The translations under genes were made by a program, and so were the position numbers. 64,000 nucleotides of DNA, taken from Desulfovibrio sp. JC010 (GTDB taxonomy: Bacteria; Desulfobacterota; Desulfovibrionia; Desulfovibrionales; Desulfovibrionaceae). Below the pieces are notes generated by a model. The model was given only the letters and a program-made list of their open reading frames with translations. It was not told the DNA's origin and searched no databases. The DNA lies in NCBI RefSeq assembly GCF_010470675.1, contig NZ_VOIQ01000004.1, positions 124,001 through 188,000 on the forward strand, in the 5' to 3' direction. This document shows, in pieces, positions 16,252 to 25,189 of the stretch (the stretch's first letter is position 1; every line of letters begins with the position of its first letter).

Positions 16252-17262
16252 TTAATCGTTCCAGACATTCACTTCCGGCTTGGGCCAGTTGCGCACGGCC
16301 TCGGCAAGCTCATCAACTGTAGCTGTTGCCGCCCCGACCTGACTGACAACAATCCCGGCGGCGTAGTTCGCCAGCACTGCCGAGGTAAGCGGATCAAGTC
16401 CGGCCGCAAGGCCAAGCCCGAGAGTTGCGATAACTGTATCACCGGCACCGGTCACATCAAAAACCTTACGCGCGAAAGTCGGCACATGCTTGACCACATC
16501 ACGTGATTCAAACAAGGCCATGCCGTCTCCGCCAAGAGTGATCAGCAGGTGGGTTGGATCGATGCGGTCAAAGAGTCTGCGTCCTGCTTCGAGCACATCT
16601 TCACGGGTTTTAACCTGCATATTGGCTCCCTCCCCTGCTTCCTTGGAGTTGGGAGTGAGCATGGAGACGGACTGGTAACGGTCATAGTTCACAGTTTTGG
16701 GATCAACCAGAATATGCGGCTTATGATTCTTTTCTTCCAGCAGCTTCCAGAACCGCTCAAAAAAAGATTGCGACAGAAGCCCCTTTCCATAGTCGGAAAG
16801 GATGACCACCTTATAATCACAAATCTCGCTCTCCAGAAATTCGAATAGTTGATCCATGAGCGACTTTGCAAAATCCACGGTCTTTTCGCGGTCTACCCGG
16901 ACCATCTGCTGGTTGTGGGCCATGACCCGTGTTTTTTTTGTGGTGGGCCGATCCTCAGCCTCATACAGGGAATAGGGGATATCCGATTCATAGCAGAGCT
17001 TTTCGAAAACCCGCCCTTCTCCATCATTGCCCACGAACCCGGTCAGATGAGGTTCGCCTCCGAGGGCAGAAATATTGCGGGCAACGTTCCCGGCCCCGCC
17101 GAGAAGGTATTTTTCTTCGGTAACCTGCACCACAGGCACCGGAGCTTCCGGTGAAATGCGTTCAACAGACCCAATCACATAATGATCAAGCATCACATCC
17201 CCGATGATCAGCACCTTGCGGTCTTTTAATTTGGGGAGAACGCTTAAAATCTTATTATCCAT
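16252..17262 (-). CDS. hldE: D-glycero-beta-D-manno-heptose-7-phosphate kinase
   Basis: A 336-residue PfkB-family sugar kinase matching the first domain of HldE/RfaE (DVMLDHYVIGSVERISPEAP, GGAGNVARNISALGG, and DVTGAGDTVIA with the catalytic Asp). It phosphorylates heptose-7-phosphate at C1 on the way to ADP-heptose for the LPS inner core. The second (adenylyltransferase) domain of E. coli HldE is absent, so this is a stand-alone kinase (HldA/RfaE1 type), with the transferase presumably encoded elsewhere. It is the upstream-most gene of the leftward cluster; about 85 bp separate it from the GAF-PP2C gene, so membership in the Mla operon is uncertain. Confidence 0.92.
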   Translation of the reverse strand: MDNKILSVLPKLKDRKVLIIGDVMLDHYVIGSVERISPEAPVPVVQVTEEKYLLGGAGNVARNISALGGEPHLTGFVGNDGEGRVFEKLCYESDIPYSLYEAEDRPTTKKTRVMAHNQQMVRVDREKTVDFAKSLMDQLFEFLESEICDYKVVILSDYGKGLLSQSFFERFWKLLEEKNHKPHILVDPKTVNYDRYQSVSMLTPNSKEAGEGANMQVKTREDVLEAGRRLFDRIDPTHLLITLGGDGMALFESRDVVKHVPTFARKVFDVTGAGDTVIATLGLGLAAGLDPLTSAVLANYAAGIVVSQVGAATATVDELAEAVRNWPKPEVNVWND

Positions 17263-17342
17263 TACATTTATTCCTTATAATGCGATATTTATCAGTGAGC
17301 GATTATGCTCATAAACATTCAAACCTGATGATCTGCAAATAA

Positions 17343-18269
17343 TTATGAACGAAGTTCAAGGATCGCCACCAGACGCTCAAGCTCCTGCTCATCCGCATAG
17401 CTGATGGTCAGCTTGCCTTTCTTCTGAGAACCGCTGAAAGAGACCTTGGTTTCAAGAGCTTCCTCAAGGCGGCTTTTGAGAATCTCAAGGTCTTCGTCAA
17501 TCTCTTTGGGTTCCTTTTTCTTGCTTTTGCCGGGCTTCGGCTTGGCAACAACCTCACCTTCGGGAAGCTCGCCATGTTCTTTAAAATATGTTGCCGCGCC
17601 TTCACACTGGCGCACAGACAAGCCGCTGCTCATAAGACGATCAAATAGTTCATCACGTGCAGCATCATCTGCAACCGCCATAAGCGCACGCCCATGGCCT
17701 GCGGAGATTTTACCGTTACCGATGGCGTCCTGCACAGGTTCGGAAAGAGTCAGCAGACGCATGGAGTTGGAAAGGGCTGAGCGGCTTTTACCCACCTGCC
17801 CGGCCAGCTGTTCCTGACTGAGTCCGAACTTGGTGATCAGTTCCTGATAGCCCTTCGCTTCTTCAATGGGGTTCAGGTCTTCTCGCTGCAGGTTCTCGAT
17901 CAAGGCGATGGCCATACTTTCAAGGTCGGTCATCTCCTTGACCAGTGCGGGGATTTCTCCCAGCCCGGCAAGCTTGGATGCCCGCAGGCGACGTTCCCCG
18001 GCCACCAGTTCAAAGCGGTCTTTTCGTCCGAGAACAGGACGCACCAGCACGGGCTGAAGCACACCCTTGGCCCGGATAGACTCGGAAAGATCTTTCAATG
18101 CTTCAGGAGAAAATTCCTTGCGCGGCTGGTTCGGGTTGGCAACAATCATATCAATATCAATCTGCCGGGCATCAATTGATGCCTCAGAAGCTGAATTTTC
18201 ATCTACGCCTTTGCCGCCTCCCAGAAGAGCATCAAGTCCCCTTCCTAAACCGCCAGTGACACCTGCCAT
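17343..18269 (-). CDS. parB: Chromosome-partitioning protein ParB
   Basis: A 308-residue ParB/Spo0J. It begins with the conserved GGLGRGLDALLG, followed by a ParB N-terminal CTPase domain (VLVRPVLGRKDRFELVAGERRLRASKLAG, the GERR box), a helix-turn-helix region (KFGLSQEQLAGQVGKSRSALSNSMRLL), and a C-terminal dimer domain. It binds parS sites, loads condensin and guides origin segregation. ATG 18269 has AAGGAG upstream. parA does not directly precede it: an opposite-strand gene lies between, so the usual parAB operon is broken. A perfect parS lies next to parA at 19683. Confidence 0.95.
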   Translation of the reverse strand: MAGVTGGLGRGLDALLGGGKGVDENSASEASIDARQIDIDMIVANPNQPRKEFSPEALKDLSESIRAKGVLQPVLVRPVLGRKDRFELVAGERRLRASKLAGLGEIPALVKEMTDLESMAIALIENLQREDLNPIEEAKGYQELITKFGLSQEQLAGQVGKSRSALSNSMRLLTLSEPVQDAIGNGKISAGHGRALMAVADDAARDELFDRLMSSGLSVRQCEGAATYFKEHGELPEGEVVAKPKPGKSKKKEPKEIDEDLEILKSRLEEALETKVSFSGSQKKGKLTISYADEQELERLVAILELRS

Positions 18270-18389
18270 GGACTTTCTCCTTATGTTTTCGGAAGCCGCA
18301 GAAGCGGTCCCTGATAATATTTCCTTTGACTTGCTTGAAACCGTGATTATTGTATCCCGAACTCATCAATATAAATGGTCGGAGGATAC

Positions 18390-18815
18390 ATGTCTAAACA
18401 CGATGATAATCTTACTGAACTTTTCGATAAAAACGGCAACCTGATCGGTGCCCTGCTCACAGCTGATCTTTGGGCAAAAGTAAAACCCATGATCAAGGAT
18501 CTGCTCCCCAAAGAAGCCCCCAAAGAACGTCCGGAACCCATCGGCGAATGGGAGACCCTTAAAGAATACTGGGACTTTCCCTATCCTGTTGATACCGATG
18601 TTCACTGCGAACTCTGCGGCAACAAAACCGAAGACTGGGAAAATGATGATCCCCGCAAGTTCAGACTCATGTCCTGCAACCTCGGAGGCCTGGTCTCATT
18701 CAAATGTGCCGACTGTAATGCCCGCATTGTCAAAAAGCATTTCAAGGATGAAATTACTGTTGAGTGTACGCCTTTCGTAGAGGAAAAAGACACAAACTTT
18801 GAAGCTCGCTACTAA
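18390..18815 (+). CDS. Zinc-ribbon-like protein between parA and parB
   Basis: A 141-residue protein I cannot name. It has a helical N-terminal half (DNLTELFDKNGNLIGALLTADLW...MIKDLLPKEAPKERPEP) and a C-terminal half with CELCGNK and CADCNARIVKKHF, two CxxC knuckles about 45 residues apart, so a zinc ribbon is likely. Start ATG 18390 has GGAGG close upstream. It is divergent from parB and convergent with parA, separating a pair that is usually one operon. Whether it is linked to segregation or only inserted there cannot be told from one genome. Confidence 0.75.
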   Translation: MSKHDDNLTELFDKNGNLIGALLTADLWAKVKPMIKDLLPKEAPKERPEPIGEWETLKEYWDFPYPVDTDVHCELCGNKTEDWENDDPRKFRLMSCNLGGLVSFKCADCNARIVKKHFKDEITVECTPFVEEKDTNFEARY

Positions 18816-18842
18816 TTTCTCCACCTGAATCAGAACACCCAA

Positions 18843-18871
18843 GGCCGACTCCATGTCGGCCTCTTTTATTT
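18843..18871 (+). terminator. Terminator of the zinc-ribbon gene
   Basis: A perfect 7-bp stem GGCCGAC / GTCGGCC with loop TCCAT is followed by TCTTTTATTT. It lies 27 bp after the rightward gene and just before the end of leftward parA. Confidence 0.85.
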
Positions 18872-18876
18872 CCGCC

Positions 18877-19647
18877 CTACTCTTCTTCGTGCCGCTTAAC
18901 CACTTCCTGCGCCAGGCTTAAATAAGCCATGGCTCCATTTGATTTGGCATCATAAGAAATGGCCGGTTTACCGAAACTGGGAGCTTCGGACAGGCGCACA
19001 TTTCGCGGCACGATTGTCTCAAACAAACTGTCCGGAAAAGCCTTGCGAACTTCGTTTTTCACCTGACGGGCAAGTCTGTTGCGCTTATCATACATGGTCA
19101 GAACCACACCCAGAACGGCGAGTTCCGGATTAAGTCTCTTCTTGACCAGCTCGAAAGTCATCAACAACTGAGCCACACCTTCAAGTGCGTAATATTCAGT
19201 CTGGAGCGGAACCAGCAATTCTTTTGCCGCGCAAAGAGCGTTTACGGTCAAAAGACCGAGAGATGGAGGGCAGTCGAAAATGATATAATCATATTCTTCG
19301 TCCACGGTCTCCACGAGATCTTTCAGATAATATTCGCGCCCCATCTTATCAATGAGTTCGATTTCTGCTCCCACCAGATCCTGACTGGCAGGCATGAGTG
19401 AAAGATAGGGAATGTCAGTTTGATATATTGCTTCCTTCACGCGCTCCGGATTAAACAATACTGAGTATACATTTTCTCTGGAATCTCCGGGATAAAAACC
19501 AAGCCCGCTTGAACCGTTCCCCTGCGGGTCGCAGTCTACAAGCAGTACTTTTTTTTCCATCACAGCGAGAGAAGCTGAAAGGTTGATAGAGGTAGTGGTT
19601 TTACCTACCCCGCCTTTCTGGTTGGCTACTACAATTCTTTTTGCCAC
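18877..19647 (-). CDS. parA: Chromosome-partitioning ATPase ParA
   Basis: A 256-residue ParA/Soj ATPase. It has the deviant Walker A KGGVGKTT (signature Lys included), an A' region VLLVDCDPQGNGSSGLG, and Walker B YIIFDCPPSLGLL. The short length, without an N-terminal regulatory extension, is typical of chromosomal ParA. It binds DNA non-specifically and moves ParB-parS complexes. A perfect parS site lies 36 bp upstream of its start codon, so ParB spreading could repress it. It is convergent with the zinc-ribbon gene. Confidence 0.96.
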   Translation of the reverse strand: MAKRIVVANQKGGVGKTTTSINLSASLAVMEKKVLLVDCDPQGNGSSGLGFYPGDSRENVYSVLFNPERVKEAIYQTDIPYLSLMPASQDLVGAEIELIDKMGREYYLKDLVETVDEEYDYIIFDCPPSLGLLTVNALCAAKELLVPLQTEYYALEGVAQLLMTFELVKKRLNPELAVLGVVLTMYDKRNRLARQVKNEVRKAFPDSLFETIVPRNVRLSEAPSFGKPAISYDAKSNGAMAYLSLAQEVVKRHEEE

Positions 19648-19682
19648 TTGAAACCACCCTGTTCATGAGATTTCAATTTTCA

Positions 19683-19698
19683 TGTTTCACGTGAAACA
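19683..19698. promoter_or_regulatory. parS centromere-like site (perfect)
   Basis: TGTTTCACGTGAAACA is an exact match to the 16-bp palindromic consensus bound by chromosomal ParB in many bacteria. It lies immediately upstream of parA. Chromosomal parS sites cluster near the replication origin. The adjacent parA start makes autoregulation by ParB plausible. Confidence 0.93.
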
Positions 19699-19875
19699 TC
19701 TCGACCAAGTTGAAAACAACAGAGCCAAAACTAGTCTGAAAAAAAGTTTAAATCAAGAAAAGTGAGCAACAAAATGAGTGGTTAAATCTGGAATATCATC
19801 AGTTAATTACTAATAAAAAGTGAATTCGCAAAACATTTCAAGGCACTAAAAAAAATTGCGTTTGATTGATCATCA

Positions 19876-19904
19876 CAAAAAAAGGGCCGCTCGAAAGCGG
19901 CCCC
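19876..19904 (-). terminator. Terminator of the epimerase gene
   Basis: GGGCCGCT / AGCGGCCC with a CGAA loop is followed leftwards by a seven-T run. It closes the leftward nfeD-slipin-epimerase cluster whose last stop is at 19930. Confidence 0.9.
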
Positions 19905-19929
19905 TTGAACAAACTATGTTTAATAAAAA

Positions 19930-20937
19930 TTATACGCTGTAGTAGCCGCGGTACCACTCAACAAACTTGGCAATACCTTCTTCGACTGAAGTTTCAGGCT
20001 TAAAACCAACGTCGCGAACAAGATTATCCACATTTGCATAAGTGGAAGGAACGTCGCCTGCCTGCAGAGGCATCATGTTCTTTTCGGCTTTCTTACCGAT
20101 ACACTCTTCAAGAACTTCGATGTAGCGCATCAATTCGGTAGGCTCATTGTTACCGATATTGTAGATACGGAAAGGAGCAGGACTGGTACCCGGATCAGGA
20201 GCATCTCCGTTCCAATCAGGATTGGGAGTAGCGGTATTTTTCATGACCCTGAAAACACCTTCAACGATGTCATCAATATAGGTAAAATCACGAAGCATCT
20301 TGCCGTGGTTAAAAACATTAATGGGCTTATCTTCAAAAATAGCCTTAGTAAAAAGAAAAAGAGCCATATCGGGTCTGCCCCACGGCCCGTATACTGTGAA
20401 GAAACGAAGTCCGGTAGTGGGGATATTGTAAAGATGGCTGTAGGAATGAGCCATCAATTCGTTAGACTTCTTAGTAGCCGCATACATGCTGATGGGGTGG
20501 TCAACGTTGTCATGAACACTAAAAGGCATACTGGTATTCAATCCGTAGACAGAGCTTGAGGATGCGTAAACAAGATGCTCAACGCCATTGTGGCGGCAGC
20601 CTTCAAGGATGTTCATGTAGCCGACTACGTTGGAATCGATGTAAGCCTGCGGATTGATCAGGGAGTAACGAACACCTGCCTGAGCAGCGAGGTTGACCAC
20701 GTGTGTGAACTTCTCTTCTGCAAAAAGTTTTTCCATGGCCGCACGGTCAGCCATATCCATGTAGGCAAAGGTGAATTTGTCGTGATCTTCTATCTGCTTA
20801 AGGCGGTTCTTCTTAACATTTACATCGTAGTAATCATTAAGAATATCCAGACCTACCACTTCGTGGCCTTCAGCAAGAAGACGTTTGGAAAGATGAAAGC
20901 CGATAAACCCGGCTGCTCCTGTAACAAGGACTTTCAT
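19930..20937 (-). CDS. NAD-dependent sugar epimerase (UDP-glucuronate 4-epimerase type)
   Basis: A 335-residue extended short-chain dehydrogenase. The NAD-binding motif is GAAGFIG ([16 protein letters not shown]), the catalytic triad shows ASSSSVYG and YAATK, and substrate-loop motifs include [15 protein letters not shown]. The '[14 protein letters not shown]' stretch is typical of UDP-glucuronate 4-epimerases (LpsL/CapI) that make UDP-galacturonate for LPS or capsule. Its ATG overlaps the slipin stop by one base (TAATG), so the two are translationally coupled although their functions look unrelated. Confidence 0.9.
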   Translation of the reverse strand: MKVLVTGAAGFIGFHLSKRLLAEGHEVVGLDILNDYYDVNVKKNRLKQIEDHDKFTFAYMDMADRAAMEKLFAEEKFTHVVNLAAQAGVRYSLINPQAYIDSNVVGYMNILEGCRHNGVEHLVYASSSSVYGLNTSMPFSVHDNVDHPISMYAATKKSNELMAHSYSHLYNIPTTGLRFFTVYGPWGRPDMALFLFTKAIFEDKPINVFNHGKMLRDFTYIDDIVEGVFRVMKNTATPNPDWNGDAPDPGTSPAPFRIYNIGNNEPTELMRYIEVLEECIGKKAEKNMMPLQAGDVPSTYANVDNLVRDVGFKPETSVEEGIAKFVEWYRGYYSV

Positions 20938-21722
20938 TATGATTTGCTCTCTTGGTCTTTTTTATCCATTGCCTCTCCCCTGCCGGTTAACGGCGCCAAC
21001 ATCTTTAGTAAATCAAGAGGAAGAGGAATTATGGTGGAAGATTTTCCTTCAGCAGACATTTCTCGCAAGGTCTGCAAATATCTAAGCTGCAATGCTTCCG
21101 GGTGGGCGGAAATGATCTCCGCGGCCTCAGACAGCTTATCAGCGGCCTGAAATTCACCCTGCGCATTAATGACCTTGGCTCTGCGTTCACGTTCAGCCTC
21201 GGCCTGTTTGGCCATGGCCCGCTGCATCTCCTGAGGAAGGTCAATGTATTTAAGCTCGACAGTACTTACTTTTATGCCCCAGGGATCAGTGTGCGTATCA
21301 AGAATTTCCTGAATCTCGCTGTTCACTTTTTCACGCTGGGAAAGTATCTCGTCAAGTTCAACGCCTCCACATACGCTACGCAAGGTGGTTTGTGCAAGCT
21401 GAGAAGTGGCAAACATAAAATCCTCCACTTCCAAAATTGCCTTGATCGGATCAGTTACCCGGAAATACACCACCGCATTAACCTTGATACTTACGTTATC
21501 ACGGGTGATAACATCCTGATTTGGTACATCAAGAGTCATAATCCGTAGTGAAACCCTCGTCATGCGATCTACTATGGGAATCAGGATTATCAGTCCGGGA
21601 CCCTTAGCATTTATCACCCTCCCAAGCCTGAAAATCACTCCGCGCTCATACTCGTTCAGGACTTTCAGTGCTGTGATCAAAAAAAACACGACCAACAAAA
21701 CAACGGGAATAAAAAAAGTCAT
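20937..21722 (-). CDS. Slipin (SPFH/stomatin-like membrane protein)
   Basis: A 261-residue SPFH-family protein: one N-terminal hydrophobic segment (about residues 3-20), then the band-7 domain ([15 protein letters not shown]...[12 protein letters not shown]...[24 protein letters not shown]) and a helical C-terminal region ([20 protein letters not shown]). This is the slipin class, which oligomerises in lipid microdomains and partners with NfeD/STOPP proteases. Indeed an NfeD protein is encoded 26 bp upstream in the same direction. The C-terminal tail ([12 protein letters not shown]) resembles the STOPP cleavage region described in archaeal stomatins, though cleavage here is not shown. Confidence 0.93.
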   Translation of the reverse strand: MTFFIPVVLLVVFFLITALKVLNEYERGVIFRLGRVINAKGPGLIILIPIVDRMTRVSLRIMTLDVPNQDVITRDNVSIKVNAVVYFRVTDPIKAILEVEDFMFATSQLAQTTLRSVCGGVELDEILSQREKVNSEIQEILDTHTDPWGIKVSTVELKYIDLPQEMQRAMAKQAEAERERRAKVINAQGEFQAADKLSEAAEIISAHPEALQLRYLQTLREMSAEGKSSTIIPLPLDLLKMLAPLTGRGEAMDKKDQESKS

Positions 21723-21748
21723 TGCAACCTCCCTAAAAATTTAACTGA

Positions 21749-23059
21749 TCAACTCTTTTTTACGACTATCAGGGTCAGACCACGAGCCTGAACGACCTTA
21801 ATCGCAGTTCCGGGCTGAAAATATGTTTTGTCCTCAGTCTCGGCATTCCAGATTTCACCCCGCACGCGGACCTTCATGCGCTCTCCCTTAAGCTCAAGGA
21901 CCTCGCCAGCAAGTCCGACCATGCTCTCCATACCTACACCGGACCGGGAAAACTGGGCCTTGGTGACCAGATATATAACCACACCTACAAATGCCGAAAA
22001 AGTAAGCACAGTCCCTAGAATTGTGGCCATGGGAATCCCCGGTGCACCCTCCCGGAAAAGGACCAATGATCCGATGAACAAACTGATCACCGCAGCAAGG
22101 CTGAGCAAACCATAGCTGACGATAAAAATTTCAAGGACAAAAAGAACCGCTCCCAGAAGCAGAAGAAGTAAACCGGCTGCGTTTGTAGGCAGGATGGACA
22201 TGGCGTACAGTCCGGTCACAAGACAAAAAGCACCTATCACACCGGGAAGAATTGTCCCGGGATGGGAAAGTTCAAAAAACAAACCCAGCATCCCTCCCAA
22301 TAAGAGGAAATAAGCTACCTGCGGATCAAGCAACCATGAGAGAACAGCGTACCTGAAGCCGGGTTCGAACTTGCTGACCGTCACTTCCTTTTGCGAAAAT
22401 TTAACCTTTTTACCATCAATCAGGATACCGCGGGCACCCAGTTGCTCCAGAAAATCATCCGCAGACAAGGCCATAAAATCAACAACGTTCAGGGTTACTG
22501 CATCCTGTGCATCCACACTGACTCCATCAAGAACAGACCTGGCATACCATTCAATATTGCGCCCCCGCTTGCGGGCAATGCCTTTGATCAGACTGACCAT
22601 ATCCCCGGTCACCTTTTTACTCATGGTTTCGGGAATATCTTCGCCGGAAGGAGAAACCGGACTGGCCGCACCGATGGATGTTCCGGGAGCCATAGCTGCC
22701 ACCTGCGCCGCTGCAGTGATAAAAGTTCCGGCCGATGCCGCATGCGCTCCTTCCGGCCCAACCCAGACGCAAACCGGAATATTGCTGTTCATGATAATCT
22801 TGACCATATCACGCATGGCAGAGACAGAACCGCCCGGAGTATCAAGCCTCAAGAGCACAAGATCATGATCGTCATCACCGGCTTGCTCAAGACCGTCCTC
22901 CAGCAAATGGACCTGCGCGGGACTTATCCCGCCCTGCAAATCAAGGGACAAAACACGAATATCCGCTGCTGAAGCAACTACAGGCAACAGCCATGAGACC
23001 AAGACGGCAATGATGATCAAATAATAAATGAGCAATGGACAGTTTTTTAAAGCACGCAT
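21749..23059 (-). CDS. NfeD-family membrane serine protease (long form)
   Basis: A 436-residue membrane protein. A signal peptide or anchor is followed by a ClpP-class domain of about 190 residues (LLRLDTPGGSVSAMRDMVKII, then GAHAASAGTFITAA with the likely nucleophile Ser, and a Lys-rich segment about GIARKRGRNIEWYARS as candidate catalytic base). Next come four to five transmembrane helices and a C-terminal OB-fold NfeD domain (GLAGEVLELKGERMKVRVRGEIW). This matches the long NfeD1b proteases that cut slipin C-termini. I chose ATG 23059 (GGAGG 6 bases upstream) over an in-frame start 33 bp earlier. Confidence 0.9.
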   Translation of the reverse strand: MRALKNCPLLIYYLIIIAVLVSWLLPVVASAADIRVLSLDLQGGISPAQVHLLEDGLEQAGDDDHDLVLLRLDTPGGSVSAMRDMVKIIMNSNIPVCVWVGPEGAHAASAGTFITAAAQVAAMAPGTSIGAASPVSPSGEDIPETMSKKVTGDMVSLIKGIARKRGRNIEWYARSVLDGVSVDAQDAVTLNVVDFMALSADDFLEQLGARGILIDGKKVKFSQKEVTVSKFEPGFRYAVLSWLLDPQVAYFLLLGGMLGLFFELSHPGTILPGVIGAFCLVTGLYAMSILPTNAAGLLLLLLGAVLFVLEIFIVSYGLLSLAAVISLFIGSLVLFREGAPGIPMATILGTVLTFSAFVGVVIYLVTKAQFSRSGVGMESMVGLAGEVLELKGERMKVRVRGEIWNAETEDKTYFQPGTAIKVVQARGLTLIVVKKS

Positions 23060-23130
23060 GACGACCTCCGCGAAAAGGCTTTTATAATTCATAATGCCAA
23101 ATAGCGGGAGATAAATAAACTACGGAAAAA

Positions 23131-23160
23131 GAAAACCCCGCCACATTTACGAGACGGGGT
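23131..23160 (-). terminator. Terminator of the Gln-rich protein gene
   Basis: ACCCCGTCTC pairs imperfectly with GTGGCGGGGT and is followed leftwards by TTTTCTTTTTCC. It lies about 24 bp past the stop at 23184 and insulates the nfeD promoter region. Confidence 0.75.
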
Positions 23161-23183
23161 CATAAAAAACATTTTAACCGGAA

Positions 23184-24002
23184 CTAAAACAACGGCAGAC
23201 GCAACAGCGATATGCAAAGCAACTGCTGCTCATCAGAAGGCAGGTTCTTGAGAAAGTCCGGGTCCTGAAGCATGAGCATCTGTACGCCGTTAATATGAAC
23301 AGAGGCGGAAGAAGAAGGTGCTTCGGGTGCGATGATAGAACGGGTCTGATCCCCGAAGGAAGCAATGAACTTCACTCCGTAAGCTTCTACTCCCTTCCAA
23401 AAGATATCGGGCTTGTTCTCAAACTCGCTTCCGTTCCACGATGTACAGGGCCAGAATGAAATGGCTCCCTTGGGCAATCCCATGTAACCGATCAAAGACT
23501 GAAAAAGCTTGCGTCTTTCAGCGTCGGCCTGACCGGACATATCCTGCCCCATCTGGGCATAGGTCCAGAAAATCTGCACCCGTGGACTGATCCGTCCGGC
23601 AAGAGTGGACCATGGAGCGGGCCATGACTCAGGATCAGGAAAATTCACCTGAGGCTGAGCCGGGGCTTTACGCTGCTGAGGTATGCGTGACGGCTTGGCC
23701 GGAGGTGTGCGGTCAAAAGAAGGACGCTGCTGTTGCTGAGCGGGCTGCTGAGGAGAAACCTTCTGTGCGGAATCTTGCTGCGGAGCCTGATTCTGCTGTG
23801 CTGCGAATTGTTGCGGTCTTTGCTGCGGGCGTGCCTGCGCCTGCTGACGGGGCTGGGCAGGCGCACCAGGACGCTGCTGCCTTTTCGGATTTTCGAGTTC
23901 CTCGATGCCGGGCAGTGAATCCTTGAAAACATATTGCAGGCCGTTCTGATACCACGGCCTGACACTTTCAAGCACATTTAATTCTGCAGAAGGAGATCCC
24001 AT
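23184..24002 (-). CDS. Gln/Pro-rich protein coupled to coaBC
   Basis: A 272-residue protein of unknown function. After about 35 ordered residues (VLESVRPWYQNGLQYVF) comes a low-complexity stretch of about 100 residues dominated by Gln, Pro, Ala and Arg. The C-terminal 150 residues look folded (WSTLAGRISPRVQIFWTY..., GAISFWPC, VKFIASFGD, LLCISLLRLPLF). The start at 24002 overlaps the last 25 bases of coaBC, so they are probably co-translated; a GTG 30 bp further on is an alternative start. The ordered part could be a nucleotide- or DNA-binding alpha/beta domain, but I recognise no motif. Confidence 0.65.
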   Translation of the reverse strand: MGSPSAELNVLESVRPWYQNGLQYVFKDSLPGIEELENPKRQQRPGAPAQPRQQAQARPQQRPQQFAAQQNQAPQQDSAQKVSPQQPAQQQQRPSFDRTPPAKPSRIPQQRKAPAQPQVNFPDPESWPAPWSTLAGRISPRVQIFWTYAQMGQDMSGQADAERRKLFQSLIGYMGLPKGAISFWPCTSWNGSEFENKPDIFWKGVEAYGVKFIASFGDQTRSIIAPEAPSSSASVHINGVQMLMLQDPDFLKNLPSDEQQLLCISLLRLPLF

Positions 24003-25189
24003 ATACGCCACGCTACTTCGGTTTTGGGGAGATCGGGCCATTCTTCGGACCGCCCTGCCCTGTCCAGAACATAGACCGAATTGGTGGAAGACTCAAATCC
24101 GGCTCCGGGCTTGTTGATGGGATTGGCAACAATCAGATCCAGATTCTTGCGCTCCAGCTTACCCTTGGCTGCTTCCTGAATATTGGAAGTCTCGGCCGCA
24201 AAACCGATCAACTGCTGGTCATCACGTTTCCGGCTGCCAATGGTCTTGAGAATATCCGGGTTGGTATCAAAATCAACACGCAATGCATCATTGCCGGCTT
24301 TCTTAAATTTACCCTCCCCGTGAGGGATGGGTTTGAAATCGGCAACAGCGGCGGTAAAACACCCGGTGGTGCAGCTGGGCCAAACTTCGGTAGCGGCATC
24401 AAACATCTGCTGTGCGGAATCAACCTTGATCACGTTGATATCTTCAGGGAACCACCATTTCACCGGACCGGAAACAACGGTAACTTTTGCACCACGAAGC
24501 CAGGCAGCCATGGCGATACAAGCCCCCATGAGACCGGAGGATGGATTGGACCAGAAGCGGACCGCGTCCCATTTCTCGCGGGTGGGTCCTAAGGTGATCA
24601 GAACATGCTTACCGCTCATATCGTTGGGAGCAACAGCGCGTAAACCGTGGGCATAAATGGATTCCAGCGGAGCAAGACGACCGCGCCCATGATCACCGCA
24701 AGCCACGTCCCCGCAATCAGGGCCGATGAATTCAACACCACGCTCTGCCAGCACCCGGCAGTTATCCTGGGTGGCAGGAGCATCCCACATAGCCGGGTTC
24801 ATGGCCGGAGCCACCAGCTTGGGACCGCTGAATGCCAACGCCTGACAGGAAAGCATGTCATCAGCAAGGCCGTGGGTCATGCGGGCAAGCACCGAAGCTG
24901 TTGCCGGAGCGATGAGCATGGCATCAGCAGCCTGTCCGGGCTCAAGATGACCGAAGGTGTCATCCATGGTCGGGTACATCTTTTCCCAGACCTTGAAAGC
25001 ACCAAGGGCCTCATAACTGAGGCCCTTGATAAATTCCTGCGCACCTGAAGTGAGCGTAACACTGACTTCGATCCCGGCCTTGCGAAACATGCGCAATAAG
25101 TCCAAAGACTTATATGCTGCGATAGAGCCGCTTACACCGAGATGGATGCGTTTTCCTAAAAAGCAGTCAAAATTAAGATGTTCATTCAT
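23978..25189 (-). CDS. coaBC: Bifunctional CoaBC (phosphopantothenoylcysteine synthetase/decarboxylase)
   Basis: A 403-residue two-domain enzyme of coenzyme A synthesis. The N-terminal half is the flavin decarboxylase (LGVSGSIAAYKSLDLLRMF, GHLEPGQAADAMLIAPATA with the catalytic His, and PAMNPAMWDAPATQDN). The C-terminal half is the CTP-dependent synthetase (VLITLGPTREKWDAVRFWSNPSSG, AVADFKP, KKAGNDALRVDFDTNPDIL, GFAAET). All signature motifs are present. Its ATG overlaps the upstream lipoprotein stop by one base (TAATG), and the Gln-rich gene overlaps its own 3' end, giving a tight three-gene unit. Confidence 0.95.
   Translation of the reverse strand: MNEHLNFDCFLGKRIHLGVSGSIAAYKSLDLLRMFRKAGIEVSVTLTSGAQEFIKGLSYEALGAFKVWEKMYPTMDDTFGHLEPGQAADAMLIAPATASVLARMTHGLADDMLSCQALAFSGPKLVAPAMNPAMWDAPATQDNCRVLAERGVEFIGPDCGDVACGDHGRGRLAPLESIYAHGLRAVAPNDMSGKHVLITLGPTREKWDAVRFWSNPSSGLMGACIAMAAWLRGAKVTVVSGPVKWWFPEDINVIKVDSAQQMFDAATEVWPSCTTGCFTAAVADFKPIPHGEGKFKKAGNDALRVDFDTNPDILKTIGSRKRDDQQLIGFAAETSNIQEAAKGKLERKNLDLIVANPINKPGAGFESSTNSVYVLDRAGRSEEWPDLPKTEVAWRIWDLLLQN

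Noticed and set aside
23184-24002. Uracil-DNA-glycosylase-like fold for the Gln-rich protein
   Set aside because: Spacing of a few hydrophobic blocks is reminiscent, but the catalytic motifs of that superfamily are not visible.
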